Shown here piece by piece: positions 9,017 to 19,900 of a stretch of DNA of 64,000 bases. The first letter of the stretch is position 1. Each line of letters begins with the position of its first letter. Made by a program: the position numbers and the translations under genes. The notes under the pieces were generated by a model. That model did no database searches, was not told the DNA's origin, and saw nothing but the letters and a program-made list of their open reading frames with translations. Origin of the DNA: Streptomyces sp. P3 (lineage in GTDB: Bacteria > Actinomycetota > Actinomycetes > Streptomycetales > Streptomycetaceae); assembly GCF_003032475.1 (NCBI RefSeq), contig NZ_CP028369.1, forward strand, positions 8,432,001 through 8,496,000. The letters run 5' to 3'.

Positions 9017-10285
9017 CTAAGGGCGCGGCCACCGCGGCGGGGTCGTCAGCTCCGCCTGGAGCGATGCGAGACGCGTCCGCGTCGCCGCCGTCGGGCGGGC
9101 CTGCGCAAGTGCCCGCCACACGTCGACGTCGTCCTCGCCCCACGGTGCGTGCGCCCAGTTCGCCAGCAGATCCGGGTCGCCGCAGGCGATCAGCGCGGCA
9201 CGCAGACCCTCGGTGAGCCGACGTCCGAGCCGGACCACCGCCGGCGCCTGCGACCCCGGCAGCGGAGGTCCCGCGTACGCGGTCGCCGCCGCCGTGACGG
9301 CGCCGGTCGCCAGCCGTCTCTCGACGACGGCCAGGTCCGATTCGCAGGCGATCGTGAGCCGGTAGGGACGCGATGCCAGCAGACCGGGGCCGAGGATTCC
9401 GCGCAGCCGGGCGAGCTCGGCCCGCAGGGTCACCGGCGTCACCGACTCGTCCTCGTACAGCGCGCAGAGCAGTTCGTCGCCGGTGAGTCCTTCGGGGTGC
9501 CGGGCCAGGAGCAGCAGGATCTCGCTGTGCCGACGGCTCAGCCGCAACTCCCGGTCGCCCGTGACCAGTCGCGCCTCGTCCCGGCCCAGCACGCTCAGCC
9601 ACGGAGTGTCGGCACCGGGCTGCGCCGGGGCGAGCAGGGCCAGATGAGCCTCGGCGGCCCGGGCGACGGCCTGGACGAAACCCAGGCTGTGCGGATGCGC
9701 CAGCCCGTTGCCGCCCGTGATGTCCACGGCGCCCAGCACCCGACCGGTTCGAGGGTCGTGCACCGGCGCGGCCGCGCACGTCCACGGTTGCACCCGTCGT
9801 ATGAAGTGCTCGGCCGCGAACACCTGCACCGGCCGGTCCAGGGCGACCGCCGTGCCCGGGGCGTTCGTCCCGACCGCGTTCTCCGACCACCGTGCCCCGG
9901 GCACGAAGTTCATCCGCCCGGCGTGGCGCCGTGTCTCCGCGTGGCCCTCCACCCACAACAGCCGTCCGTGCGCGTCGCACACCGCCAAGAGATGCTCGCC
10001 GTCCGCGGCGAACGTGCCCATCAGCTCGCGGAACAGCGGCATCACCCGCGCCAGCGGATGCTCCGACCGATAGGTTCCGAGGTCGCCGTCGGTGAGTTCC
10101 ACGTCCGCGGTGCCGTCGGGGCCCACGCCGGCCCGCGCCGAACGCCGCCACGAGTCGGCCACGACGGCACGCACCGGCCGCGGCACGGTGCCCGCCTCCG
10201 TGAACGTCTCATGGGCCCGGCGCAGAATCCTTACCCGTTCGGCGGGGTCGGCCCCCGGTTCGAGGGCCACCCAGGGATCGTTCAA
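9017..10285 (-). CDS. GAF-domain transcriptional regulator (AcoR-like, without AAA domain)
   Basis: A 422-residue regulator starting at a TTG (complement of 10283-10285). I chose it because a perfect AGGAGG lies five bases upstream and the peptide then starts NDPWVALEPGADPAERVR, as homologues do. No ATG is in frame nearby. Residues about 1-60 form a helical N-terminus (RAVVADSWRRSARAGVGPD). About 90-220 is a GAF-like sensor (CDAHGRLLWVEG, GTNAPGTAVALDRPVQVFAAEH). The C-terminus has a winged-helix-like part (LRLSRRHSEILLLLARHPEG). Streptomyces place this gene next to exaC-type aldehyde dehydrogenases. The inferred role is control of the downstream gene in response to an aldehyde or alcohol. 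Confidence 0.85.
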   Translation of the reverse strand: MNDPWVALEPGADPAERVRILRRAHETFTEAGTVPRPVRAVVADSWRRSARAGVGPDGTADVELTDGDLGTYRSEHPLARVMPLFRELMGTFAADGEHLLAVCDAHGRLLWVEGHAETRRHAGRMNFVPGARWSENAVGTNAPGTAVALDRPVQVFAAEHFIRRVQPWTCAAAPVHDPRTGRVLGAVDITGGNGLAHPHSLGFVQAVARAAEAHLALLAPAQPGADTPWLSVLGRDEARLVTGDRELRLSRRHSEILLLLARHPEGLTGDELLCALYEDESVTPVTLRAELARLRGILGPGLLASRPYRLTIACESDLAVVERRLATGAVTAAATAYAGPPLPGSQAPAVVRLGRRLTEGLRAALIACGDPDLLANWAHAPWGEDDVDVWRALAQARPTAATRTRLASLQAELTTPPRWPRP

Positions 10286-10817
10286 CTCGTCCTCCTGGAA
10301 GGCGATACGGCTGGGGACATCGTCACGCCCGGTGCGCGAGCCGACAACCGTCCGGACGACCCCCGCCGAAACCAGTTCCTCCGGTCCCGTCCGGCCCAGG
10401 CCCGTCCGTCCCGGCCCCTCCGGTGCGGACGCGGCCGACGAACCGCCCGGACCGACTCCGGTCTCGGTCCGGACCGGGGTCGGGGCGATCGTCGCCCGAC
10501 ACCTCATGGTGTCCCACGACCCGCAGCCGTGTGCCCCGCGTCCGGAATCCGTGGACGGCACGGCGTTTGTGGACAACCTCCTCAGGCGAACGGGGGGTTT
10601 CGCTCTCCGGCGCGTCCCGGCCTGGCGCTCTCCGGCGCGGTGGGTACGGCGCCCTCGGTGTGCTCGGCCCGAGAGGCACGCCCGGTGTCTTCGGTATGAC
10701 CGCGGTCGATCGGTTCGCGGGAACGAACAGCGCACCTGACGGCCCGCGGCCCGCGCCGCTCGTACCGGCTCGGCTCTCAGCCCGTTCAGCCCGTTCAGCG
10801 CCCAGTCCGCTCGGCTC
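10286..10817. other. Upstream region of the GAF regulator; no gene seen
   Basis: No frame here has supporting features. It contains a short inverted repeat GACACC-tcat-GGTGTC at 10498-10512 and a near-identical 14-base direct repeat (CGCTCTCCGGCGCG) at 10601 and 10626. It also has short CGTTCAGCC repeats near 10785-10800. The promoter of the minus-strand regulator should lie in the part nearest 10285. Confidence 0.5.
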
Positions 10818-12035
10818 TCAGTTCGCTCGGACCCGCTCCGCCACCGTCGCCGGGTCGTCCAGGACCGCCCGCACCACCGAGTGCGCGGCGCCGAGCAGCG
10901 GTCCTTCGGGGCCCAGCAGCGAAACGGAGACAGGGCGAGCGGGGCCCGCGGTGCGCCGGGAGAGCTCGGCCTCGAGCGACGGGAGGAGCCAGGGCGCGAG
11001 GGCGGCCAGAGCGCCGCCCAGCACGACTCCCTCGGGGTCCAGCAGGTTGAGCGCCCCGGTGAGGGCGATGCCGAGCGATGTTCCGGCCTCCCGAAGGGCA
11101 CGCCGTACGTCCGGATCGCCGGCCGCGGCCCGTCCGGCGAGGAGGCCGACGCGGTCCTCGCCCGGTTCCAGCCCGGCCGCGCGCAGCACCGCTTCCTCGC
11201 CGGCGTACTGCTCCAGACATCCGCGCCCGCCGCACACGCACGCCGGGCCGTCGGGGTGCACCGGCACATGGCCGAGCTCGCCCGCGAAACCGCGGGTGCC
11301 GCGCAGCAGGGCGCCGTCCACGACGAGCGCGGCGCCGATGCCGATCTCGGCCGACACGTGCAGGAAGTCCCTCGGGGTGTCCGTGCCGAGCCAGAGTTCG
11401 GCCAGGCCGCCGAAATTGGCCTCGTTGTCCACGGTCAACGGGTACTCCCCGGGCAGCAGCGCGCCGAGATCGACGTCCTGCCAGTCGAGGTTCGGCGCGC
11501 GCACGACCGTACGGGCGTCCCGGGCCACCAGGCCCGGCACGGCGACGGACAGTCCGGCGGGCCACAGCCCCTCGCGTTCCGCGGCCCCGACGACCTGGTG
11601 CAGGAGTTCAGCGAGTTCCCCGACGACCGGCCCGGGGGAGCGGCCGCGGTTCGTGCCGTGTCGCATGGCCCGGGCCCGTACCTCGCCACGCAGATCGACG
11701 GCACAGACCGCGAGGTGGTCGACTCCGATCTCGGCGCCTATGCCCGCCGGACCGCGCCCGCTGACGGCGAGTGCCGACCCGGGTCGGCCCACCCGGCCGG
11801 GGCGTTCGGGACCGAGTTCCTCGAGCAGTCCGGTGCGTATGAGTTCGTCGACGAGGGTCGACACCGCCGCCCGGGTCAGACCGATCCGCGAGGCGATCGC
11901 GGCCCGCGAGAGCGAGCCCTCGGCACGGACGGCGTGCATCACCCGGGCCAGGTTGCGGCGGCGCATGCCCTGCTGGGTGTCGGGAGTCGAGCGCCCCCGG
12001 CCGGCCGGCCGGGCCTCGTGCAGCGGTGCGGTCAT
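10818..12035 (-). CDS. ROK family transcriptional regulator (XylR/NagC type)
   Basis: A 405-residue protein. Residues about 20-90 are a winged helix (MRRRNLARVMHAVRAEGSLS, then ASRIGLTRAAVSTLVDELI). The rest is the ROK sugar-kinase-like fold (VDNEANFGGLAELWLG, EIGIGAALVVDGALLRGTRG). The zinc/ROK signature is visible: GELGHVPVHPDGPACVCGGRGCLEQY, of which CVCGGRGC supplies the cysteines. It lies 62 bases downstream of xylB on the same strand. It is the obvious candidate repressor of the divergent xylA/xylB genes, responding to xylose. Start at the ATG at 12035; the GGAGG just before it is unusually close. Confidence 0.9.
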   Translation of the reverse strand: MTAPLHEARPAGRGRSTPDTQQGMRRRNLARVMHAVRAEGSLSRAAIASRIGLTRAAVSTLVDELIRTGLLEELGPERPGRVGRPGSALAVSGRGPAGIGAEIGVDHLAVCAVDLRGEVRARAMRHGTNRGRSPGPVVGELAELLHQVVGAAEREGLWPAGLSVAVPGLVARDARTVVRAPNLDWQDVDLGALLPGEYPLTVDNEANFGGLAELWLGTDTPRDFLHVSAEIGIGAALVVDGALLRGTRGFAGELGHVPVHPDGPACVCGGRGCLEQYAGEEAVLRAAGLEPGEDRVGLLAGRAAAGDPDVRRALREAGTSLGIALTGALNLLDPEGVVLGGALAALAPWLLPSLEAELSRRTAGPARPVSVSLLGPEGPLLGAAHSVVRAVLDDPATVAERVRAN

Positions 12036-12097
12036 GCCTCCGTCGATTCGTCGATTCGTCGATGCCGGGTTGTCGAACGGGTCGGTTTCTTCGATGG

Positions 12098-13543
12098 TCA
12101 GTGGGCGTTCGTGCTCCGCTCCAGCAGCGGGGACGCGTCGGAGACTACCCCGGCGATTCTCGTCAGTGTCGCCTCGTCCCGCTCGACGGCGTCGAGGACC
12201 GGGCCCCGGGCGGTGTTCCAGCGACGGGCGACGGCGGCAGGGTCCTCGCCGGTCAGCAGCCCCGCCGCCTGCGCGGCGGCCCCCAGCGCGACGAGTTCCT
12301 TCGCCTCCGGAACCCGGACCGGACGCCCCGACAGCCGGCGGACGGTCTGCTGCCAGGCCGTGCCCCGGGCGCCGCCGCCGATCAGCAGCAGCGGTGCCGA
12401 GCGGTCCGCGTCCTCGTCGAGGACGAGGTCGAGCGCGCCGAGCAGGGAGTGCACGGCCCCGTCGTAGGCGGCCTGGAGCAGTTGGCCGGCGGTCGTGTCG
12501 TGACGCAGACCGTGCAGCACGCCCGACGCGTTCGGCAGGTTCGGGGTGCGTTCCCCGTCCAGGTAGGGCAGGAGCGTGAGGTGAGCGGTGGGCTCCACGG
12601 CCTCGCGGTCCAGACCCAGCAGAGTGGCGACGCGGTCGACGGCGAGCGTGCAGTTCAGGGTGCAGGCCAGAGGCAGCCAGTCGCCGTGGGCGTCGGCGAA
12701 GCCGGCCACGGTGCCGGTGGGGTCGGTGGGGCGGCGCTTGGCCACCGCGTACACCGTGCCCGAGGTGCCGAGGCTCAGCACGGGCGTGCCGGGACGCAGC
12801 CCGAGGCCGAGCGCCGCCGCGGCGTTGTCCCCGGTGCCCGGAGCGACCAGCGTTCCCTTGGCGAACGGCAGGTCGTGGCTGTCGCGCACGGTGCCCGCCA
12901 CCTCCCCGGGCCGCACCACGCGGGGCAGCAGGGCCGGGTCGAGCCCCACATGGGCGAGGATCTCCTCGTCGTACGCCTCGGTCCCCGAAGCCCACCAGCC
13001 GGTGCCCGACGCGTCGCCACGGTCGGTGGTCCCTTCGCCCGTGAGACGCTCGGTGAGGTAGTCGTGGGGGAGGCGTACGGCCTTGGTCGCGCGCAGCGCC
13101 TCCGGCTCGTTCTCCGCCAGCCACGCCCACTTCGTCACCGTGAAGGAAGCCGCCGGCACGGATCCGGTGCGCTCCGCCCAGATCTTCGCTCCGCCCAGCT
13201 CCTCGGTCAGCCGATGCGCCTGGGGAGCCGAACGGACGTCGTTCCACAGCAGCGCCGGGCGCACCGGGTCGCCCCGCTCGTCCAGCGTGACGAGTCCATG
13301 CTGCTGGCCGCCGATCGACACGGCTGCGGCTTCGCGCGCCGCGTCGCCGCACTGGTGCAGCGCCTCGCGCAGGGCGTCCCACCACTGGCGCGGGTCGCTC
13401 TCGCGGCCGGCCCCCGAGGACACGGTGTGCGGTGCCCGGCCGCTCGCGACGACGGCTCCGGTGGCGGCGTCGACGACCAGGACCTTCGTGGACTGGGTGG
13501 ACGTGTCCACGCCGACGACGAGCGGACCCTCGGCTGCTGACAT
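12098..13543 (-). CDS. xylB: Xylulokinase
   Basis: A 481-residue FGGY carbohydrate kinase phosphorylating D-xylulose to xylulose 5-phosphate. The ATP motif VGVDTSTQSTKVLVVD is at the N-terminus. Substrate-site SIGGQQHGLV follows. The catalytic-loop Asp lies in APGTGDNAAAALGLG and the adenosine motif in LLIGGGARGTAWQQ. Start chosen at the ATG at 13543 with AGGGAG eight bases upstream; the longer frame reaches into the promoter region. It diverges from xylA and is followed by the ROK regulator, giving a compact xylose catabolism locus without a transporter in the window. Confidence 0.95.
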   Translation of the reverse strand: MSAAEGPLVVGVDTSTQSTKVLVVDAATGAVVASGRAPHTVSSGAGRESDPRQWWDALREALHQCGDAAREAAAVSIGGQQHGLVTLDERGDPVRPALLWNDVRSAPQAHRLTEELGGAKIWAERTGSVPAASFTVTKWAWLAENEPEALRATKAVRLPHDYLTERLTGEGTTDRGDASGTGWWASGTEAYDEEILAHVGLDPALLPRVVRPGEVAGTVRDSHDLPFAKGTLVAPGTGDNAAAALGLGLRPGTPVLSLGTSGTVYAVAKRRPTDPTGTVAGFADAHGDWLPLACTLNCTLAVDRVATLLGLDREAVEPTAHLTLLPYLDGERTPNLPNASGVLHGLRHDTTAGQLLQAAYDGAVHSLLGALDLVLDEDADRSAPLLLIGGGARGTAWQQTVRRLSGRPVRVPEAKELVALGAAAQAAGLLTGEDPAAVARRWNTARGPVLDAVERDEATLTRIAGVVSDASPLLERSTNAH

Positions 13544-14847
<1,304 letters not shown>

Positions 14848-14852
14848 GCCGC

Positions 14853-14895
14853 GCACGCGCACGTGTGGGCGCCGGGCGCCCACACACGCGCGTGC
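14853..14895 (+). terminator. Hairpin terminator of xylA
   Basis: A 21-bp nearly perfect inverted repeat (14853-14873 with 14875-14895, two mismatches) begins five bases after the xylA stop. There is no T run, as is common for Streptomyces terminators. Confidence 0.7.
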
Positions 14896-15025
14896 CGCAG
14901 AACGTTCCCCGTCCGGTCGGCCTCCGTACGCAATACGCCGGAATCATGTCCTCCGTGCCATGAACCGGTATCAAGTCGCGTGCGGGGGTCGCCCTCCGAG
15001 CGGTTTCACGGCCACGCTGAGCGGT

Positions 15026-15451
15026 ATGGCCATGCCGCCCGTACCGCCTCAGCCGCCCGGACCGCCGGGGGACATGCCGCCTCCCGGCGGCTTCGGACCG
15101 CCCACCGCCCCCTACGGAACCGGTGCGGCGGGTGATCCCGGCGGCCCCGGCCGACGGCGCACGAACCCGCTCTTCGTGGTGCTCGCGCTGCTGGTCCTGG
15201 CCGCGGCCGTCGTCGCCGTCGTGCTGATGGCCTCGGGAAGCGGCGACTCGCCGGACGACAAACCGACGACCGGGGACAGTGCCACGAACTCTCCCGAGCC
15301 GTCCGTCACCCTTCCGTCGGGCCTGCCCAGCGGCTTCCCAAGCGGCTTCCCCAGCGACCTGCCCAGCGGCTTCCCCAGTGCGCTGCCGACCGAGCTGCTG
15401 CCCAGCGACCTGGAGTCGTTGCTGCCGTCGGTGGGGGATCTTGTGCCGTAG
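15026..15451 (+). CDS. Small single-pass membrane protein with Pro-rich N-terminus and PSGFPSG repeats
   Basis: About 141 residues from the ATG at 15026; in-frame ATGs at 14960 and 15032 are alternatives and no start has a strong ribosome binding site. The N-terminus is Pro/Gly-rich (PPVPPQPPGPPGDMPPPGGFG). A basic RRRTN precedes one membrane helix (about 20 residues, LFVVLALLVLAAAVVAVVLM). The outer part is low-complexity with repeated PSGFPSGFPSDLPSG. This layout is typical of Streptomyces surface-exposed proteins of unknown role. The TAG stop falls in the first unit of a hexanucleotide repeat. Confidence 0.6.
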   Translation: MAMPPVPPQPPGPPGDMPPPGGFGPPTAPYGTGAAGDPGGPGRRRTNPLFVVLALLVLAAAVVAVVLMASGSGDSPDDKPTTGDSATNSPEPSVTLPSGLPSGFPSGFPSDLPSGFPSALPTELLPSDLESLLPSVGDLVP

Positions 15452-15484
15452 CCGTAGCCGTAGCCGTAGCCGTAGCCGTAGCCG
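15445..15484 (+). repeat. Hexanucleotide tandem repeat (GCCGTA)6
   Basis: Six perfect GCCGTA units plus a partial seventh. The period is two codons, so each unit repeats an in-frame TAG after the stop codon of the preceding gene. Slippage changes the spacer to the convergent gene but cannot cause readthrough. Confidence 0.9.
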
Positions 15485-15532
15485 ACGTCACCGACCCCGG
15501 GGCCGACCCCGTGAAGCACGACGTCCGTGTGC

Positions 15533-16936
15533 CTACGCTGTGAAAGCGGGGGGCACTTCCGGCGGGGAAGGCACCTCCGTCGGGGAACGCGTCTCCGTGC
15601 GGGAAGGTGCTTCCCCGCGGTCGGGGAGAGCTGCGGCCAGGGCCGTCGCCGGGTCGTCGTCGGCGTCCCCGGCCGGCATCCAGCGGCCGCCCTCCTCGCG
15701 GTACGGCCACCAGCGGCCGTCCCGTCCCAGCCGCAGTTGGCAGGCCTCACCGGCGACCGTCCACCGGTTGGCTCGCGCCCGCAGCGCCGGCCGCTCGTCG
15801 TCCTCCCAGGCGGCTTGCAGTGCGGCCCGCGCGCGGGCGAGCGCATCGCCTTCGACGGCCCACTCCTCCTCCAACACCGACAGGGCCGCCGGCCCGCCGT
15901 GCTGCCAGGCTCGTACGGCCGAGGCCAGCTGTTCCCGGCTGCGCCCGGAGCCGACGGCCAGCCGTCCGGCCACGGCAGCGAGCCGATGCGCGCCCTGAAT
16001 GCTGCCGACGGCACCGGACGCCAGCCGTACGGCGTCCTGGGCGACCGACAACCGCCACGGCTCCGCACCCGGCCCCGGGCGCTCGCGCAGTGCCTGAGAG
16101 AGCAGCAGGTGCGCCGCTGCGGCGGTCCGGGCGGCCAGGTACTCCAGAGCGGCGGGCTCCACCCCTGGCGGGGCCGGCGCGTCCGTGTCCAACGCGCACG
16201 CAATGCCCGGCTCCGGCGGGAGCGGGGGCGCGGCGGGCAACGCGGGCAGGATGTCCCCGGCGGCGTACGCCTCCGCCGCGTCCACTCCTTCGGCTCGGGA
16301 CGCCGCCGACGCCGATACCGCCGGAGCGCCGGCGCCGCGCTCCTGGAGGCCGTCCAGCAGGACCCGTTCGGAGCGGCCCCGAAGCAGCAGCAGGACGAAC
16401 GGATCCTGGTCGAGCAGCCTTGCCACCTGGTAGCAGAGGGCCGCCGTGTGGCCGCAGTGGTCCCAGGCGCCGCAGTCGCAGGCCGCCTCCAGGTCGCCGA
16501 GCCCCGGCAGCAGGTGCACACCTGCGGCGTCGGCGTCCTCGACGAGATGGGGCGGCATCTCCCCGTCGAGCAGTGCGGCCGTGTGGCCGGCCTGTTCGGC
16601 CGTCAGATCGAGGAAGCGGTCCCACTGCGCGGCCGATAGCGTGTCGAGCAGCACGTCGGCCCGGTGCGGCGTGCGGTCACGACCGCGGACGACGGCCGTG
16701 ATACGGCCCGGCCGCACGGTCACCGCGCCCACGGAGCCCGCGCGCGCGAGTCGCCGGCCCGCCCTCACCTGCTCCCCGTCCATGGCGCCGTCCTCCAGCG
16801 CCGTGAGCCACGCCCTGCCCCACCAGGTCTGCGCGAACCCTCTCCCGTGCGCGGGAGGCAGCGCCGCGAACGTGTGTTCCTCGATTCGCGCCATGCGTCC
16901 CTCGCCGCGCCGCCCGGCGCTGTCGTGCCCGTTCAT
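15533..16936 (-). CDS. SWIM zinc-finger protein
   Basis: A 467-residue protein with a SWIM motif, C153-x-C155-x5-C161-x-H163 (ACDCGAWDHCGHTAAL). The N-terminus (HGRGFAQTWWGRAWLTALE) is the conserved start region of Streptomyces SWIM proteins. The C-terminus has Trp-rich repeats (WWPYREEGGRWMPAG). Its ATG shares ATGA with the stop of the SNF2 helicase gene (16933-16936), so the two are translationally coupled and probably work together on DNA or chromatin. Another ATG (MARIEEHTF) 14 codons on is a possible start. Function unproven. Confidence 0.88.
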   Translation of the reverse strand: MNGHDSAGRRGEGRMARIEEHTFAALPPAHGRGFAQTWWGRAWLTALEDGAMDGEQVRAGRRLARAGSVGAVTVRPGRITAVVRGRDRTPHRADVLLDTLSAAQWDRFLDLTAEQAGHTAALLDGEMPPHLVEDADAAGVHLLPGLGDLEAACDCGAWDHCGHTAALCYQVARLLDQDPFVLLLLRGRSERVLLDGLQERGAGAPAVSASAASRAEGVDAAEAYAAGDILPALPAAPPLPPEPGIACALDTDAPAPPGVEPAALEYLAARTAAAAHLLLSQALRERPGPGAEPWRLSVAQDAVRLASGAVGSIQGAHRLAAVAGRLAVGSGRSREQLASAVRAWQHGGPAALSVLEEEWAVEGDALARARAALQAAWEDDERPALRARANRWTVAGEACQLRLGRDGRWWPYREEGGRWMPAGDADDDPATALAAALPDRGEAPSRTETRSPTEVPSPPEVPPAFTA

Positions 16937-19900
16937 CGCGTGTTCCCTCGCAGTTCCACCAGATCGGCCAGCTCGGCGTCCGTCAGCTCCGTGAGCGCCG
17001 CCTCTCCGGCCTCGAGGACGGCGTCCGCGACAGCCTGCTTGCGTCGCAGCATGTCGGCGATGCGGTCCTCGATCGTCCCTTCGGCGATCAGCCGGTGCAC
17101 CTGAACGGGCCGGGTCTGGCCGATGCGGTACGCGCGGTCGGTGGCCTGCGCCTCCACGGCCGGATTCCACCAGCGGTCGTAGTGCACGACGTGCTCCGCG
17201 CGCGTGAGGTTGAGCCCGGTGCCCGCAGCCCGCAGGGACAGCAGGAACACGGGGATCTCGCCGTCCTGGAAGCGCCGGACCATGGCCTCGCGCTCGGCGA
17301 CCGGCGTGCCGCCGTGCAGGAACAGGGCGGGGACGCCCCGTGCGGCCAGGTGCTGTTCCAGCAGCCGCGCCAGGCGCACGTACTGCGTGAAGACCAGCAC
17401 GCTCGCCCCTTCGGCGAGGAGAACGTCGAGCAGTTCGTCCAGGAGTTCCAGCTTCCCGGAGCGTCCGGCGGTCTTCGGCCGGTCCTCCTTCAGGTACTGC
17501 GCGGGATGGTTGCAGATCTGCTTGAGACCGGTCAGCAGTTTCACGATCAGGCCGCGCCGCGCCATGTCGTCGGCTTCGGCGATGGCCGCCAGGGTCTCGC
17601 GCACCACTGCGTCGTACAGGCCCGCCTGCTCGTCGCTGAGGGAGACGGGCCGGTCGGTCTCGGTCTTGGGCGGCAGCTCCGGTGCGATGCCCGGGTCCGA
17701 CTTGCGCCGGCGCAGCAGGAACGGTCCGACCAGCCTGGCGAGCCGCTCCGCCACCGCCGGATCCCCGCCGCCCTCGACGGCTCGCGCATAGTGCGCGCGG
17801 AAGTGGCCGAGCCGGCCCAGAAGGCCTGGTGTCGTCCAGTCCAGGATCGCCCACAGCTCCGACAGATTGTTCTCCACCGGAGTGCCCGTGAGGGCCACCC
17901 GCGCGCGCGTGCCGATGGTGCGCAGCGCCCGCGCGGTCGCCGAGTACGGGTTCTTCACGTGTTGGGCCTCGTCCGCAACGACCAGGCCCCACGGGACCGT
18001 GCCGAGCCGTTTCGCGTCCAGCCTCAGCGTGCCGTAGGTCGTGAGCACGAACTCCCCGCCGGCCGGCGCCGCGAGGTCACGACGCGGGCCGTGGAAGCGG
18101 CGTACGGGTGTGCCCGGTGCGAACCTCTCGATCTCCCGCTGCCAGTTGCCCATCAGGGACGTCGGACAGACCACGAGGGTGGGGCCCTCGGCCGCCGCGT
18201 CCGTCTGGCGGTGCAGGTGCAGGGCGATCAGCGTGACGGTCTTGCCCAGCCCCATGTCGTCCGCGAGACAGCAGCCCAGGCCGTGGGACGTGTTCCGGAC
18301 CAGCCAGTCCAGCCCGCGCCGCTGGTAGTCGCGCAGCGTGGCGTCGAGGGCGACGGGCTGCGCCACCGGCTCGTGTCCCTCGGGCCGCGTCAGCCGCTCC
18401 CGCAGGGTCGACAGCCACCCGGCGGGCTCCACGTCGACCCGGCTGCCGTCCACCTCCGTGGAACCCGTCAGGGCCGCGCTCAGGGCGTCCACGGGTGTCA
18501 GCTCGCGGTCCTGCCGGGCGGCGGCACGACGCAGCTCCCCGGGGTCGATCAGAACCCACCGGTCGTGCAGCCGTACGAGCGGCCGCTTCGCCTCGGCCAG
18601 GCGGTCCAGCTCCTCACGCGTGAGCTGCTGTCCGCCGAGCCCGAACCGCCAGGTGAACGTCAGGAGGGCGTCCGCGGACAGGGACGACGGTATTTCCGAC
18701 CCCGCCCGTGCCGACCCCGAGCCCTCCTCCGGGGGGCCGACGACCGCCCGGGCGGTCAGCGTGCGGACCAGCTCTCGGGGCCAGTGCACCTCGACCCCTG
18801 CCTTCGCCAGCGCTCGAGAACCGTCGCCCAGGAGATCGATGATCTCCTCGTCGACGAGATCGACGGCCTCGGGGACCGTGGCCGACAGCAGCGGAGTGAG
18901 CGCGGGCCAGGCTCGCGCGGCACGGCGCAGGGCGAGCAGGACGTCCGTCCGCGCGCGGGGTCCGAACGCCTCGCGCGTCACCTCGGGGCCGTCCCAGAGC
19001 TCGGCGGCTTCGGCGACGAGCGCGGGGTCGCCGACGCTGTGCACCTGCGGCACGGCCCGGAAACCGGGCGCAGTTCCCCCCGGGCCGGCGCCGGGGCCGA
19101 GGCCGGGGGAGAGGGAGCCGGATGTTGTCCCACCGGCTCCGCGGACGTCGGTCCGGGACTCGGCGGCGCCGTTTTCGCCGACTGCCGGTCCCTCGACGGC
19201 CGGTTCGCCGACCGGCGGTTCGTGTCCGCCGAACCCCGATTCCCCGATGCCCGACACCTCGATCCGCAGCGAGATCCGTACGCCGGCTTCGTGGCCTGCG
19301 GCGACGTCGGCCGCCCAGCCGCGCAGCTCCGGCACGGCTTGTGGCTGCCGCGCCGCATACGCGGGTCCGCCGGTGACGAGCTCCGCGGCGGGTGTGCGGG
19401 GCAGTGCGTCCGCGACGGCGTCCAGAAAGGCGCGCAGCAGCCACTCGGGGGCGGGGATCCGCGGCGGCAGGGCGTCGTCGACCGGGACGGCGTGCGCCTC
19501 GGGCGGCATGGAGGCGGCCAGTCGGCGCACCTGCTCGACGTCGTCCGGGCCCAGTGGGCCGGCCCGCCAGGCGTCGTGGTCCTGCACGGACAGGCCGGGC
19601 AGCAACAGGCCTCGCGCCGTGAAAGCCAGGGACAGCAGGGCGGCTGCACCCCAGAACGCGGTGGAGCGGTGGGCGTCCGGGGCGGTACGCGCGCGGACGA
19701 GTACGGGAAGGGCGTCCAGTACGGGCATCAGCAGGACGGGTACGCGGGTGACCGCCACGCCGGAGTCGGTCGGGCGGACGACGGACAGCGTCGCGGACGG
19801 ACCCTGCGCCCCCCGCGCCCCTGGGACAGGAGGGGCCTCGCCGTCGGATCGCCAGAACGCGACGCTGCCGGGCCGGGCCTGGGCGCCCGGCACGAACAGG

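Noticed and set aside
7863..10151. A 762-codon minus-strand frame across exaC and the GAF regulator
   Set aside because: It is out of frame with both genes, with Arg/Gly/Pro-rich translation and no domain. It is a shadow.
10286..11269. Upstream extension of the GAF regulator frame
   Set aside because: It overlaps the ROK gene and is Arg/Pro-rich without a domain. The TTG at 10283-10285 with AGGAGG is a better start.
15533..17992. Upstream extension of the SWIM frame into the helicase gene
   Set aside because: The extension is antisense-like low-complexity sequence within the helicase, in a different frame of the same strand. The ATGA overlap marks the real start.
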